A stretch of DNA of 64,000 nucleotides from Cymodocea nodosa. Taxonomy: Eukaryota; Streptophyta; Magnoliopsida; Alismatales; Cymodoceaceae. Within the stretch, counting starts at the first letter, position 1. Each line of letters opens with the position of its first letter. The notes beneath the pieces were generated by a model. It made no database searches. It was given only the letters and a program-made list of their open reading frames with translations, and was not told the origin of the DNA. The stretch lies in assembly GCA_036874045.1 (NCBI GenBank), contig JAZBRI010000004.1, positions 4,898,001 to 4,962,000 on the forward strand. The letters run 5' to 3'. Both the position numbers and the translations under genes were made by a program. This document shows positions 24,664 through 38,000 of this stretch, in pieces.

Positions 24664-27600
24664 AATTTCCCACTAAGAGGAGTCGAATATGCAGTTGTGG
24701 TTGACAAGTCTGACATCAATCTCCTTACCATTATCTATCTGGTTCTTGTTGAGGTTTCCATTTATTCCTGTAGTTCGTAAACATCTATTATTTTTCAAGA
24801 GGAAAGAGATGGGTACTTAACATGGGAGGAAAACTGACAACCGACAGTAGTCTTTAAGACTTTTTCAAGGATATAATAGAAACAATTTGTTTTTTTGATA
24901 AAAAATGTGTCACAATGTTGCAGAAAGCATTTTGACACCGTTGGTTCTCCAAATATATTTATTTTATGTATACAAATTTACAGAGATGAAAAATGAAGCT
25001 TATCCACGTAACTTCACCTAGAATATACATCTTGTTTTTACATGATTGTATAATGTTTTTTTTTCAACCACAGAGGATATCTGTAAAATGCCCCTAACAG
25101 TGTCAGTGTCTCCTCTCACAGAATCAAGAACGCTCCATTGGTCTGGAGAGATCAGACCCGTGTGCAAATAAACCATGAACCCAAGAACGCAGAATTGGTG
25201 AAGAGAAGTGAGAGAGCGAGTTCAGGTGAAAGTTGGTAGGTGCATCAGTCCATCTATCAACTCCCAAGTAGAATCTCCAAATCTTTGGTGAACTAATCTC
25301 TCCCCAAAAGTTATAACCGGAAACTCTAACCCTTCTTAAAAGATGCCAATAACATGAAATTGATACGTATTCAGGATGTCAATTCTTTCTCTCCTGTCGT
25401 GAAAGGTGTGTTGAAAAGGTTTGGATGCTGATCCTTTTCGTTTCCTCAGAAAGATTCCAATCACCAAATCTTATTCCTTGTATACAGATGGGATGGTGAG
25501 ATCTTAATCTAGACTTTTAGTACTTCTTTTCCTTTTTTAATCTAAAGCTTAGTATCATGAAATTAATCTAACCACATGTGAAACAAAAGGATGATCCGAA
25601 TGAACGGAATCGTATCCCCTTTGGTGTGGTCAACGAGAAAAATAGAATTTAAGGGGAAGATCTTTGGAAATTATATTTAATTTGTTATGAATCAAAAATG
25701 GTTTTACGGTAACGGCGAGGGTTGGAGTTCCATTTTAAATTTGCATGTCATAATATAATTGTGGCTGATTTTTCTATAAATAATCTATAAAATTGTACGT
25801 TTTTTAAGGTACACTTGGTTAGTTCAAATCAGTAATTACGTAGATTTGAAGCTACAATTAATGAGAAAATAACTCATCATTTGATTAAACAAAATTATGT
25901 ATAAATCTTAAGTTCTAAATCTGACTAAAATAATTCAATCAAGTTGTGTATAAATTATCTGTTAACGAATACTACTTTTCGTAAATATAGCATATATTTA
26001 TATTGTCTGCATTGATTGCTTGTAATATCTATCACAACCTTGATGTTTTGTTACCATTAGGACTGTTAAGAAGCTTTAGATAAATCATATGTAAGGTAAT
26101 CACTTTCTATTGTTGATTGTTCACTCATATATGGAAAATATTCAATAGGTGACCCAAAAGGTGTCCTCAAGAAGTACAGGACTTTGACTTAAACTTAATT
26201 CTACAATTGCAATTGGAATGGTATCATGTGTTCCCTCTATGAATGCGTTTCAAAAAAGGCATACTGAAATTAAACATAAAATATAAGATCATTTTGATAT
26301 GAAAATATTTCGCCATTTAGCTCAAGATGGTTTTTTTTGCCAAATACATGCATGAATATATACTAAATAAAATTAATAACAATATGTAATAACTAAATAA
26401 CAATCATTTGTTTCCTTTCTTCGATATCTTAGGTTTATTTCATGATGGATTATTTTATTATTGTAACATAGGTGTTTGGTTTCTGGTTCTAATAGGATTG
26501 CTAGAGTCCTATTGTTATTGTTGTCATGTAATTTTCTATTTTGTTTTGATTTTATTCATGCACGTAAAAAATTATTGTTACTATGTATTGTGATATATCA
26601 TTTATCTAAATATAATAGTAATCAACTTTCAAAAAATGTAGTGAAAATTTTTAATTATAGATATTCATAATTAAGAACTTAGAGTTGTAAAGTATTATTT
26701 TGTTATTTTATAAGAACATATGTCATATTCATTTGAAATATAAGTTAAGATTATTATTATTTGATTTTTACTTTATAATTTTATACAGAAAAATGATAAA
26801 ACATATTTACTAAAAGATTTGTAAGATGAGTTGGTTGAATTTGATTTTAAAAATAAAAATATTGAAATTGTTAAAAAAGAATATTCATATATGAATAATA
26901 TTTTAGAAATGACATAAAAATAAAGGAAAGAAATAACGAAAAAAATGTGTGACGATATTATGACAGTTACGTGGGATAGACGTTAGTTTGAAATTATTTC
27001 AAATATAATGATTAGTGTTATGTTACGTTGAATTAGATATTTGAACTTTTTATATTAAAAATTATTATTTATATTGAAAACTTTACTTTAATAATTATTG
27101 TTGATGCTATTATTGATAAATAAATAAGTACGATGAATAATAGAAAATAAATAGAATGAATAATAAAAATATTATAAAGAAGAAAATAAAAGTAAGTAAG
27201 TAATAATTGTTGAAGTATTTTGATTTATTGTCATGTTTAAAATAAATTAATTTTTAACATTTCGTTAAACACAAGAATTTTGATTTTCTTATCTTTTCAT
27301 CGTGAACATAACAGTTTTTTTTTAAGATTCTGAATTTTTTATTTTCAATTATTTTAAATATTTTATTTTTTAATTTTCAATTTTTTTTATTTATAAAAAT
27401 ATATTCTAAGAAAAGGAAAATGGTAAAAAATAAAATAAAAGAAAGTAGTAAAAAAAAAATATATATTTGTGTTTGTTGAGAAATGTTTGTTACTTACTTT
27501 TTAAGGAAATTTTTATAAGAAAAAACAGAATTGTCTTCTTTTTCGTTGAAGAGTCTGAAAGTGACGAAAAATAAGAAAAAATAAAAAAAATGTAATTTGT

Positions 27601-28015
27601 TGAATTTATATGTTAAAAAATAAATAATAATAAATAAATAATTATAATAATAATAATTTTTACACAATATGTTAAATTTATATTAACTTAGTAATGTATA
27701 ATATATTCTTATAAAGAATGAAAATATTTTTAAGATGTTTAAAAATATTTTTATGTTATTTATTTATATTTTTTTAACTTTCTTTTCTATCATTTTTTGA
27801 GTTTTTTGATTATTTTTTGGTATATAAACGGACTTTAAAGGATATTTTTAAATTTTAAATCTATTTATAATATTCTCCTCCACTAGTTAATAAAATATAG
27901 AAACATTTAATGAAGTAGGTAAGGTTAGGAAGAAAACCCCCATCGAGGTCTTGCCTGGCAGCGAAGATAGAGAGGGAAGGAGAGTTAATTTAACGGAGGG
28001 GGAGTTATAAATTTT
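24664..28015. other. Long AT-rich intergenic region
   Basis: Mostly extremely AT-rich from 25650 to 27900, with no gene. The segment 25060-25520 has more normal composition and reads on the minus strand as broken coding-like pieces such as YNFWGEISSPKIWRFYLG and SPDQWSVLDSVRGDTDTVR; I do not recognise a family. Confidence 0.4.
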
Positions 28016-28035
28016 GTGGCAGCGGTAGGCAGCTG

Positions 28036-28042
28036 TATAAAT
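28036..28042 (+). promoter_or_regulatory. Candidate TATA box of the HVA22a-like gene
   Basis: TATAAAT lies 311 bp upstream of the start codon, at the boundary from AT-rich spacer into GC-richer leader. It implies a leader of about 280 nt. No strong ABRE (ACGTGGC-type) element is visible nearby although HVA22 genes are often ABA-induced. Confidence 0.35.
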
Positions 28043-28346
28043 TATACGTTAGGAGAAGAGGGAAAAACCCCTTCTGCAAAATACAGGGAGGGGCACTGGA
28101 AACAAGCAAAAATTACTACGAAACAATGGCTTTTTTACGTAATAATCGCTAAATTCAAGGTTATTTATGCATCCACCATAAACGCTGCCACTCTATTCAC
28201 TTTACTCTCGGAAGTCGGACACCTTCACCTTTCGCGGAAAAAATCGGCCGAAGGTCTCCCTACCCCTGGTAGACCTGCTCTCGGATTCGAACCGGGAGCC
28301 GCAGTGGTGGGCGGAAGAGGAGAGGACAGGAGCGTCGGGCGGCGTG

Positions 28347-31300
28347 ATGGGATCCGGATCGGGCTCGTTTCTCAAGGTCGTGCTGAAGAACTTCGACGTT
28401 CTTGCCGGGTGCGTGCGTGTCAATGGCCGTGGACCTCTCCTCTCACCTCCCCTAAAGGATTTTCCATTTTGAAGATTTTCCCTTCGTCATTGTTTCCGAT
28501 TTTTTTCGTGTTTGGATTAATTACTGACTGCTTTGTGCCTAAGGTTTTGGTCTAGCAACTTGATTTCTGGGGGAAAGTCCTACTTATGTGCTCCAATGGA
28601 AAGTGCCCTAGTTTGTGTGATAAAGTTCCCCTTTTTTCCGTTTGTCTTTGGGAGTTTGCTTACTTAGGTAAGTCGTGCCATGTCGAATCAACTAGGCCTC
28701 GATTGAATAGTAATTTCATACCAGCTCAAAGCTTAGGCATGGCACATGGCCCACGACACAGGCATATCGTGCCAACCCAAGGCGCCGATTCACTTTGTGC
28801 TGTATTTTCGTGTTTAACATTATCGTAATACTAAAAGATAATAAAAATAAAAATTTATTTTATTATTTAAATTTAGATTATAAAAATAAATTTTATTTTA
28901 TTGACGTTCAAATTTCAAAACACATTACACATAATAAAAATTTAAAAAAATAAAAAAGGACAAAATACATAATAAAAATTGCATTATTACATAAATAAAA
29001 AGAAAAAAGCAATTGCTTCTTCTTAGCTTACTTTAATATTCATGCTTTCAAAGTCATTTATTCAATAATTTTGTTCTTGTTAAGCATGTTGATGAAGAAA
29101 CTGTCAATTTTTAATGCACATTAAAAACTTTAAGATATCTGCTTTTAACATGGACCTTCTTTCATCTAAGATGTTACCATTCACCAATTGTAATAATTAG
29201 TAGATCTCTAGTTATAGAAGATAAAATAGGAAATCTTTTTTTTTTTTTCCACCAATTTATTATATTAAACTTGTTCATATCAAGATATTCATTCTACAAA
29301 TGCTTATAATTTGTAGAACTAAAAGTATTCAAATCTTGTTTAGATATTAATGAAGATGATGATGGGTAATCTTCTTCATCTCCCAAATGTTTTCTAGAAG
29401 CATGACAATGGCAGAGATGATGAAACTTGTGATGGAAAAAGAGTAGAGAGTTGAGACTTGATAATTGGGAGAAGATTGTAGAAAGAGAAATAAATGAAAT
29501 TGGATGAGGTATTGATAGTTTTTTGAGGAGACGGACCTAAGTGGAATTTTAGAAAATTTAGGAATTTTTGTTAAAGAAAATTAAAAAATAACTTCTTAAA
29601 AAATTTAAGACTTATTTTAAAACGTAAGAAACGTGTTAATCATTTTTTAGTTCTTATCCAATGGTTTAAAAAAATGGGCCGTGCTGGCATGTGGGCCCCA
29701 ATCAGGCCTTGTCTAGTCAATCAAGAAGGTGGTCTAGCATGACTTGAAAAATTGGGTTGTGCCGGTCAACGACTTGGTTTAATCGTGTTGGTCAAATGAC
29801 ATAATTAAGTTTGCTTCTTTTGTGTCTTTTTTTTAGTTTGAGAAATTATTTCATTAACAGTGTAATATAATGAGTAATGCAGCTAGTCAATTCTCCTCAA
29901 TTATTTCACTTCTTGGCATATGATTATTTTCTTTTGCTTTGTCATCACACTGCAGGCCGTTGGTTACATTAGTGTATCCCCTGTGAGTAGTTCCCTTGTC
30001 CCCTTTTGTTTTGCCGCACTGATTATTATTATTTTATTTTGAAGGAAACAGTGTTATGTACGTGTTTGATTTTTTTCTGACAGATATGCTTCAGTGAGAG
30101 CAATTGAAACGAAGTCTGTCGTTGATGATCAGCAATGGCTCACTTATTGGGTTTTGTACTCTATGATTACTCTCTTCGAGCTTACATTTGCAAAGGTCCT
30201 TGAATGGTACTATTCATTTTTCTCAAGTTTTCTTGGATCAATCATTATTTAAGCCTCCGCATTTCTCAAGAGAAACATTGCAGCAGATAATGACATTTTT
30301 CCTTCATTTGAATCTTCTAATTATTCCCTTCAGTGGTTGGTTTGTCTGCCATATGTTTGAACCTTTTCTATCTTCTATTCGGGACAACTATCTCAACTCA
30401 AAAAATATTCTAATTAATTACCATTTGACTTGTGGTTGTATTCCAAGTGATTTGTGTGAAACTCATTCATGAAAGAATTTAGGTATACCTCTCTGCCAAA
30501 TGTTTTTTTGGATTTGACTTGGAATTCATCATGGAGTTCTTTTTTAGGAAGAATCTTTTGTTGTTGACTTCTTCTGTCTTTTGGAAAATTACTCCATTTA
30601 TTCTTAGAATCATGATTCACGACCATATTCCATATCTAGTAATTTCTAGAGACCTTTTCTTTTATCTAGTTGCGTAAATATCATAAATAATTTTATTACA
30701 GAATTATCATAGACTCATTTTTCGTTTTTTAGATAAACAATGTTTTATATCCAGAAATTGTATTTCCTTGGTAATTTGTGTTACCGAGATTGTAAATGCT
30801 ATGACAAACCAATACTGTATAGACCATGATGTACAGATACAAAATTGCAGAATGGCAACTAATGTTGCAAGAATATTTTAAAGGTGATTTATCCTGCAAA
30901 GAGTAATACTGTATGGTCACTTTGTGTAACTCAAGTCATTTATTTATGCAAGAACAATAAAGTTTGAGGAAACTGTTCTTTTCTGATATAATGATATATT
31001 ATTTGTGATTGTCAGGACACATTGAAAAATGAAGTTGCCATAAACAAAAAAGAAGAGTATGGTATATATTGGATACAAACCATGAAGTTTGTAAAATATT
31101 TGCTTTTTAAAGTACCATTACGGTATTGATGGATTACCTTAAACTTTGATTTAAGGTTAATTTTGGATTTGTAAATATATAAATGTTAACTAAAATGGAT
31201 GCAGATTGAATAATTGTTGTAGGATACAATACAAAAGATAGGGAAAATTACCTCATACAAGTTTAGATCTAAATTTTCTGCTTCTTAGCTCTATATAAAT

Positions 31301-34005
31301 AGTTTAAGTTTAACATTAATTGGGGGATTCATCAAGGTAGAGGATTTGAATATGTTCAAGTTCTTATTGGAGGATATTATTTAATGGTAATGTTTGACGA
31401 TCTTCCAAAGAATGAAGAGTTTAAGTATGGCTAAGTTTGATTAACTTAAATGGAGGTTTTTCTGTTTTTCCACCAGTTGGGTGTTCAAGTTGAGTCGTTC
31501 AACAAGTTGTTGAGACACTATTCTTTCATAGGCAAGGGCAATCCCCAAGATCAAAAATATCTTTCTACAAGTTCAAAGAAAGGTTCCTTGAATCCTTGTA
31601 GGCTTATCATTTGCATGTCACTGATTGAACGTCTTAATTTCTTTGTCGGCATTTGTTCGGAAGGTATTGAGGTCATGGTCCAATCTCTCACTCTCATTCA
31701 ATCTATTATTTTTCCAAATGAGTTGAGACACGTGCCTTTTCAGTTGAAGCACATTGAACGGCATAGTCAGATCACAGATGTGATCATGAGATTCTAAAAG
31801 CATATTTTTACCCAGACCTATTAATCATTATTACTGGGGATTTTTTTGATTTTAACTTTTTAAGCAATCATGGAAGATCTTCTAAAGAAGAAAAGAATTT
31901 AAGTATGGACCATATAGCTAAGATTGAATAAGTTATAATGTAAGTTTAGATAACTTGGATTGCACAGGACCTTTTTTTAATCCAGATCTATATTCATAAA
32001 TGGTTTTTTTGATGCTTTGTTGATTTTTTTATAATCTAAACTATGCACAGTGGATGACTTGAATTAATACGGTAAGAATAACATTGTCAAAAATGGAAAG
32101 AAATTGCATATTGTTTATATGATCCTAGTTCCCTATGCTTTATGGTATGGATTGTTTGATGATTGGTTAAACCGTTAAGTATTCTTCAGCAATTGTGGAA
32201 GAATGCAAGTTTCTTCATGTGCTATCAACCATGCAATATTCATCACTTGTTTCCTCTTTTGTCAGTTTTTAAACCATGTATTGGCAAATTGATAAATTAT
32301 CTAGCTTTATTTATTTGATAATGTATTGGTATAACAATTTATATGCCATGACTCATGATTTGACAAGTTACATACTGGTAGTTATCTGTAAACCTCGTAC
32401 TGTTAATGCACCATTAGTTATCTGTAAACCCATCTTAGATAACACTGGTTTAAAATTGGATGGCACTGTTTCAAATGAGTAATTTCAATTTTACTTGGAT
32501 ACTTAGAATCTAGCTGATCTTGCAGCATCCTTTTATTCTACTCCTTTGTGCCTCTGTCTTTATGTTTTTTTGTTTAACATGCCTTGAGACTATTTATCTT
32601 ATGCAGGCTTCCTTTTTGGTCATATGCTAAGCTGTTGGGTAATTGCTGGTTGGTTTTACCTTACTTCAATGGTGCAGCATTTGTTTACGAACATTATGTG
32701 AGGCCCTACCTCATAAATCACCAGATGTTAGACCTTCAGTACGCTCCAAGGAAGGACAACAGAACCAAACCTGATGTGTTGCAGGCCGCAGAGAAATACA
32801 TTGCTGAGAATGGACCAGAAGCATTAGAGAGACTTATTGGCAAGGTACGATAATCTGGTTTAACTGTGGAGATAGTGTATTGTCTATTACCATTTGTTTA
32901 TTTAAAGTTGAATCTATTTGTTTAGAATTTAATCTTTACATGCAGTTTGAAAATACCACTAAAAATGCGTACTGAAAATGCTTATTTTTGGCATTTTATT
33001 TGGTTTCGACCATTGGTAATTCTTTTACCAATCTTATTTGTCATGATGTTCCATCCTCCCGAAATTTCAGTTATAAGGTACAATGAGTGCACATGGTGAC
33101 CAAATGTTCATTTTATTCCAGTCTTATGAAGTAATTCTCTGAAGCTTCATTTTTCCACAATGCAGTAGCATAGGTGGGTGAACGTGTTTTGTCAAAAATC
33201 AAGATCACCCAACATTTTTTTTTGAAATTGGTGTGAAGACGTAGGCATTAGGATTTGAATTTTGGTAGAAAATATGTATCCACACTATTATATTTAACGT
33301 AGTTAATCTTGATTTCAGCATTCTTGCATATATAGGTACTTTTTCAATCTCTCTTGCAAAGAAAGCACCAATACTTCTAGATGCATGTTGTATCTGCAAT
33401 GACACTACAACACCTGTCTGGCATACTTCCTAACCATGTTTGGCCATGTCTAAAAGATGTGTCCTTGCCCCTTGCTGCTTCTGTCTGTTGCTTTTCCAAA
33501 GATCGTTTGCGTCAACTTGTCTGTGTTATACCTTTCGGCTATTGTATCAATCCCATCTTTTCTAGGCTCTCTTCCTTTTCTCTCTCACAAACACATTTAT
33601 AAGATTCCTGGTGGGCTTGAGATGGAATTCAGCAAATCATGAGTCCTAATTTACCAGGAGTTCCCTTGGGCAACATCAACCCTCTTTTTTTTTTTTAAAA
33701 AAAAAACTGATGCACGTAGTGAAAAACAAACTGCGTGATTGATCTAAAGAGGCTGTGTGGCTCACCATTGAGATTCTTGAGAAATCCCTAAAACAAACTG
33801 CGTGAATGATGGAATGGTCGATTTCTCCATTTTGTTCTCCATACCTTCATGATCCTGCTTAATTGTGCAGAGTGAGAAGGTATCGAAGTCCAACGGCAGT
33901 AGTAGCAGCAGTCGAACAATACTCGACGATGTGCGGGCTGAAAGGGAGTCGAAATCAGTCAGTGGCTACTACAATAACTTATTTGATGAAGATTTCAGAT
34001 ACTGA
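28347..34005 (+). CDS. HVA22A: HVA22a-like protein (TB2/DP1/HVA22 family)
   Basis: Five exons: 28347-28408, 29956-29982, 30084-30206, 32607-32844, 33871-34005; all GT-AG and in phase, giving 194 residues. The start MGSGSGSFLKVVLKNFDVLAG matches the HVA22a branch. The TB2/DP1/HVA22 domain covers about residues 20-125, with VYPLYASVRAIE, DDQQWLTYWVLYS, FELTFAKVLEW and GAAFVYEHYVRPYL; its hydrophobic stretches would form reticulon-like membrane hairpins. The tail has AAEKYIAENGPEALERL and a Ser-rich segment ending FDEDFRY. The family shapes tubular ER and affects vesicle traffic and autophagy, and several members are stress- or ABA-induced. Exon 2 is only 27 nt. Introns 1 and 3 are long, and intron 1 holds a hAT-like insertion. 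Confidence 0.93.
28662..29807. mobile_element. Putative non-autonomous hAT-like element in HVA22 intron 1
   Basis: The segment is bounded by a perfect 9-bp direct repeat AGTTTGCTT (28653-28661 and 29808-29816), close to the 8-bp target duplication of hAT elements. The subterminal regions carry related motifs in opposite orientation: ATATCGTGCCAACCC near 28765 and GGGCCGTGCTGGCATG near 29676. The termini (TACTTAGGTAAG and the complement of the right end, TAATTATGTCAT) match only partly. No transposase is readable inside. Confidence 0.5.
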
Positions 34006-35190
34006 CGTTTGCATAATTTCATACCATCGAAGGTGAGTCGATCACGAGGCTAAGACTGTTGCTTACTTGTGAATAAATTCTCTGTAATTATCTACTAGAT
34101 TGCTGGTTTCCAAATTTGGTCACAACCTTTATCCTTTGACTTCATCGTGCCACGCCTGTGATTATAACGTTTGTTTCTTCTTGAAAGATGGCAACTTTTG
34201 CCTTGTGTTACCAGGGGAATATATAACGACGATCCAATAAACCTTCAGCTTTACGACAAGCTTATTCTCCGGTTTCCTTGCAGACATCCCTCGCCCATAA
34301 CTAGTCCAGCTGCAAATGCCACATTCCTCTCGATTCTTCCATTAAATTATACAAAAAATTAAAAAAAATTACTTTGCAAGGAGGAGGTTTCTACTTATTG
34401 ATCTCTTGTCATGATATGATTTCTCAAAAAAGAAAAAGAAAAAAAGCGCAACTAAAAGCTGCTCGAGTACTTGCAGCAGTTTTTTATTGAGAAGAGAATT
34501 TCTTGTCAAATATTATATCGTTAATATTTTTCTACAAGTACTTAACGAGTTAAGATTGAATTTGTTGACCGCATATGGTAAGATCGAGATATTGGTTGAT
34601 TTTTGTGGTTGCCATTTACCATTTTATGTTGTGTTTGAAACTATGGTTGGAATTATTGCGTGTTTAGAAGAGCCACGTTATTGGAAAAGTACTACCATTT
34701 TTAGTATTCTTGTGTAAATAAAAAATTACGATGATGATCGTAATATATGCAAGATGTTTTCGTAACTTTGCTGTAAGTTGACTTTTATTAATTTTTCAAA
34801 GAATATTAAATTTAAATTAAAACAAACGTAGATCTAAAATCATAATCAAAGTTCATGGCTATTCATGATGTCGCGAAACCATTTAAGATCTTTTGATGGT
34901 TTGCATAAAAATAGCTTCTTAATTACCTGAAAATAATAATCGAAGATTGAGAGTTTTTGCAAATTAAAAATATACAAGATAAAATAATTTCTATTAGTTT
35001 TTTGAGGCATATTAAAGCTGTGTTTTTAAAAAAGTTATAATTGTTGAGAAAAAGCATTATTGAACGGTTTGTCTAATATCTTGGCAGCAAAGGTTTAGAT
35101 GTCTAAAAGCAAAATAAAATAGATATAGAATATTTCACGGATACAAGAAATTTCTCTCGCATATTCTTTTGATCTTCATCATTTTCACTT

Positions 35191-35223
<33 letters not shown>

Positions 35224-36318
35224 TCCCTCTTCAATATTCTTATCATTTTTTCCCTCCTTTTTCTCTTCCATGTTTTCCTCCTCCTACTCTTTCCCTATTC
35301 CAAGCTCTCTCTCTCTGTCTCACATGTTATTTTGTCGTCCTTAATCTTAAATGATTGTGCGGATACATAAAAGGTGACTTCCGCTTGTATCATACAACTA
35401 TCATTATAAAAAAAAATATATTTTTCGTAATTCTCTTCGTTCTCCAGGGTTAGAATTATAATTTTCGTAGTCCAGAGTCACGTTCTCGCGCTCGTTCCCG
35501 CGTAGCAACTGCTGATGTGTCGCCAACCAGAAGCTCCTCCTTCTCACAGGAAAAAAGAAGGAACCAGTAAAGATGAAGAAGAAGAAGAAGAAGAAGAGGA
35601 GAGGAAGAGGACGGCCACTCCGTTGTCAATATCTTCTGGAATCTTCCGTGTATTGGTTATTTATTTATTTTTTAATTTTGAAAGTTGAATTGCACGTTCT
35701 TTATGTGCCTCTCACGATCGGAGCTCGCCAGTCACCACCACTGGGAATCTTACAGTTGAAAGCGATCCCATCTCCCGCTTATCGAGATTCTTTCGGCACT
35801 CGCAATTGACTCTGCTCCACAGTCGGAGGCGGACGACGCCAGATTCGACGAGAATGGTCCTGTACTGGGCTATCTCTGGCGGTTCTTTGGATCCGAGGTC
35901 GTTCTCCTCTCTGTCGTCGTAGATGACGGGAGTTCTGGAGTGTCCTGAAATGTCACTCGTGGCGCTCTAGGGTTCCGGCCGTCGGTGAGTTAGGACCGGA
36001 GACTAGGGCTTTTGTATTGCCGCAGTTTTTCCCAGAAGTAATGAGCTGTTGCTCTTGCCTAATCTGTTGGGTGTTTTGCTTTTTGAAATTCTGCTGGCAT
36101 TGCCATTTCAGGTGATGAATTCAGTAGGGATTCTATGCACTGGTTGGGGTGCGTTTTTGTTATGTTTCTATGGATGAAAGGGTGCTGGACTTGAGAAGAC
36201 TGTTTTATGGAGAAGAGGAGATGGTCCCGCAGAAATGACAGTGGTTGGTGTTTTCTAGATGGATTTATGTAGTACTTGGGAAGCGCCTAATTGCTCAACG
36301 TGACTGACGGATCTTTTG
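34006..36318. other. Intergenic spacer and leader of the PRAF-type gene
   Basis: Non-coding. It includes the HVA22 3' UTR, a TC microsatellite (about 35199-35223), a GAA microsatellite (about 35573-35600) and a GC-richer leader region (35440-36100) of the PRAF-type gene. Upstream ATGs exist in that leader, but an in-frame TGA precedes the main start. Confidence 0.5.
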
Positions 36319-37729
36319 ATGATTGGTCCCGTCGAACGGGAAGTAGAGCAGGTGTCAATTCCCCATCTATGGCTATTGATTTGCTACTTATTGGAAGGAA
36401 TTCAGTTAGGACTTAGGAGTATATCTAGCATGTTAATGCCCTATGATTTCTTTTAGGATGTATGAAAGCACGTGAAATAGTCAACTGCTTTATCCAACGA
36501 TTTGCATTTTCATGCTTTGTATAAGAACTCATTTGGCGATGTTTATGAGGAAGAAGGTCATAAGTGAATGTCTGTGTTGACATTAGTCCATTAAGGTACC
36601 AAGTCACGAAGTGATGTTGGTGTAAAGAGATTTTCAGGCAATTCATGTCCAACCAGATTTCATAAGTGCACCTTCTTGTGGCAAATTTGATATTATGTTC
36701 TTCCTGGTGCAGGCAATCATTGCCTTAAAGAAGGGATCACATTTATTAAAATATGGGAGGCATGGAAAACCAAAGTTTTGCGCTTTCAGGCTTTCTAATG
36801 TAAGTTTTATGCTTTGTTTGGAAAGGAAACTGGCTATAAGGCTCCTTTTATGATTGGAAAACATTGCTGTTCACTACTAAATGAAAACACAAAAATGAAG
36901 AACCATGATTTTATAACTTGACAAGGGCGTACTTCTTGCCACCATAGCAATGTAGTCTGAGTGTCTACAGTAGTTAACTTTTAATTTGCAGATTTCAACT
37001 AGAATGCTACGAAAAAGTTTTAACTAGAGTGGAATAACTTTTGAATTACGTCTTCCTACTCAGGTATTTATCTTTACTTTCAGGATGAATCTGTATTAAT
37101 ATGGTATGCTGGAAAAAAGGAAAAACAACTAAAGCTTAGTAGCATTTCTAAAATTATACCTGGCCAGTGCAATGTAAGTTTATTACTCTTGAATTTATAT
37201 GTACCTTATTGTTGTTGAATGTTGCATGACTTATCACTAATTATAACAGCAACAATAACAACAATTTGAGCCATAATCCTATGACATTGGAAATGCCTTG
37301 CAACTTACATATTGTATAATATCTTATATGTTGAAAATTGAAGTTTTTGATTCTCATGGGAATGACTAACCATTGTAAGTAGCTTGGACCTTAAACTAAG
37401 GATTCTGCATTGAGCTGCTGACATACATGTGTGACCTTTCTGCATAAATCTTAGTTTTATCTTGGTAAACAAATGAATGTGTGGACACTAGATATTTAAG
37501 GAATACAAAATAGTTATGCTAAACGGGTCTAATATTTGAGTATGTATGGTTTCCAAGTCAAATGGCATGAAAGATGTTTCATTAGATTTTTTTACAAAAA
37601 AGGATCTAGTAAAAGAAAGGAACAAGGATCAAAGCATAAAATTAGCTGATTTGCAATCTCTAGATGTATGAATTACGGATATTTAGGGTCTATAATTAGG
37701 TGCTTTTATGCCTAGGCCTAGGGGTGTGT

Positions 37730-38000
37730 GTGTGCATACAATAACAACTTATGTTGTAATCCTACCATGTGAGATTGATCACGAGAATCCTTTTCTCCCA
37801 TATATTTTTATCTATGGTTAAATTTTTTTATAAATTACATAAATTTAAATTTTCGCTCACAATTCCTAACTAAGTAGTTTTAGGCCTTTCACTACTTATT
37901 TTAGTTTTTAACATTAATTAATTATTCTCTTTTAATTGATGTGTTCTTTGGCTTCTAAAGGATATGACCAAACTATTTTTTAAGTTGATTTTCTCTTATC
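37730..38000 (-). mobile_element. RTE-type LINE 3' end, antisense in PRAF intron 3
   Basis: ACAATAACAACTTATGTTGTAATCC, then a GATTGATCACGAGAATCCTTTT segment, and TAGGCCTTTCAC further on. This is a decayed match to the plant RTE LINE terminus (short triplet tail, CCTTATGTCCC-like, GGTCGGCTACATGAATCCTTTT-like) in reverse orientation. The inner boundary cannot be placed. Confidence 0.45.

Noticed and set aside
28268..28290. tRNA-like B box (GGTTCGAATCC on the minus strand)
   Set aside because: The T-arm pairs imperfectly and there is no A box, anticodon arm or acceptor stem on the 5' side. It lies in the HVA22 leader.
31450..31797. 115-codon open frame in HVA22 intron 3
   Set aside because: No recognisable domain; it lies inside an intron whose flanking exons join in phase.
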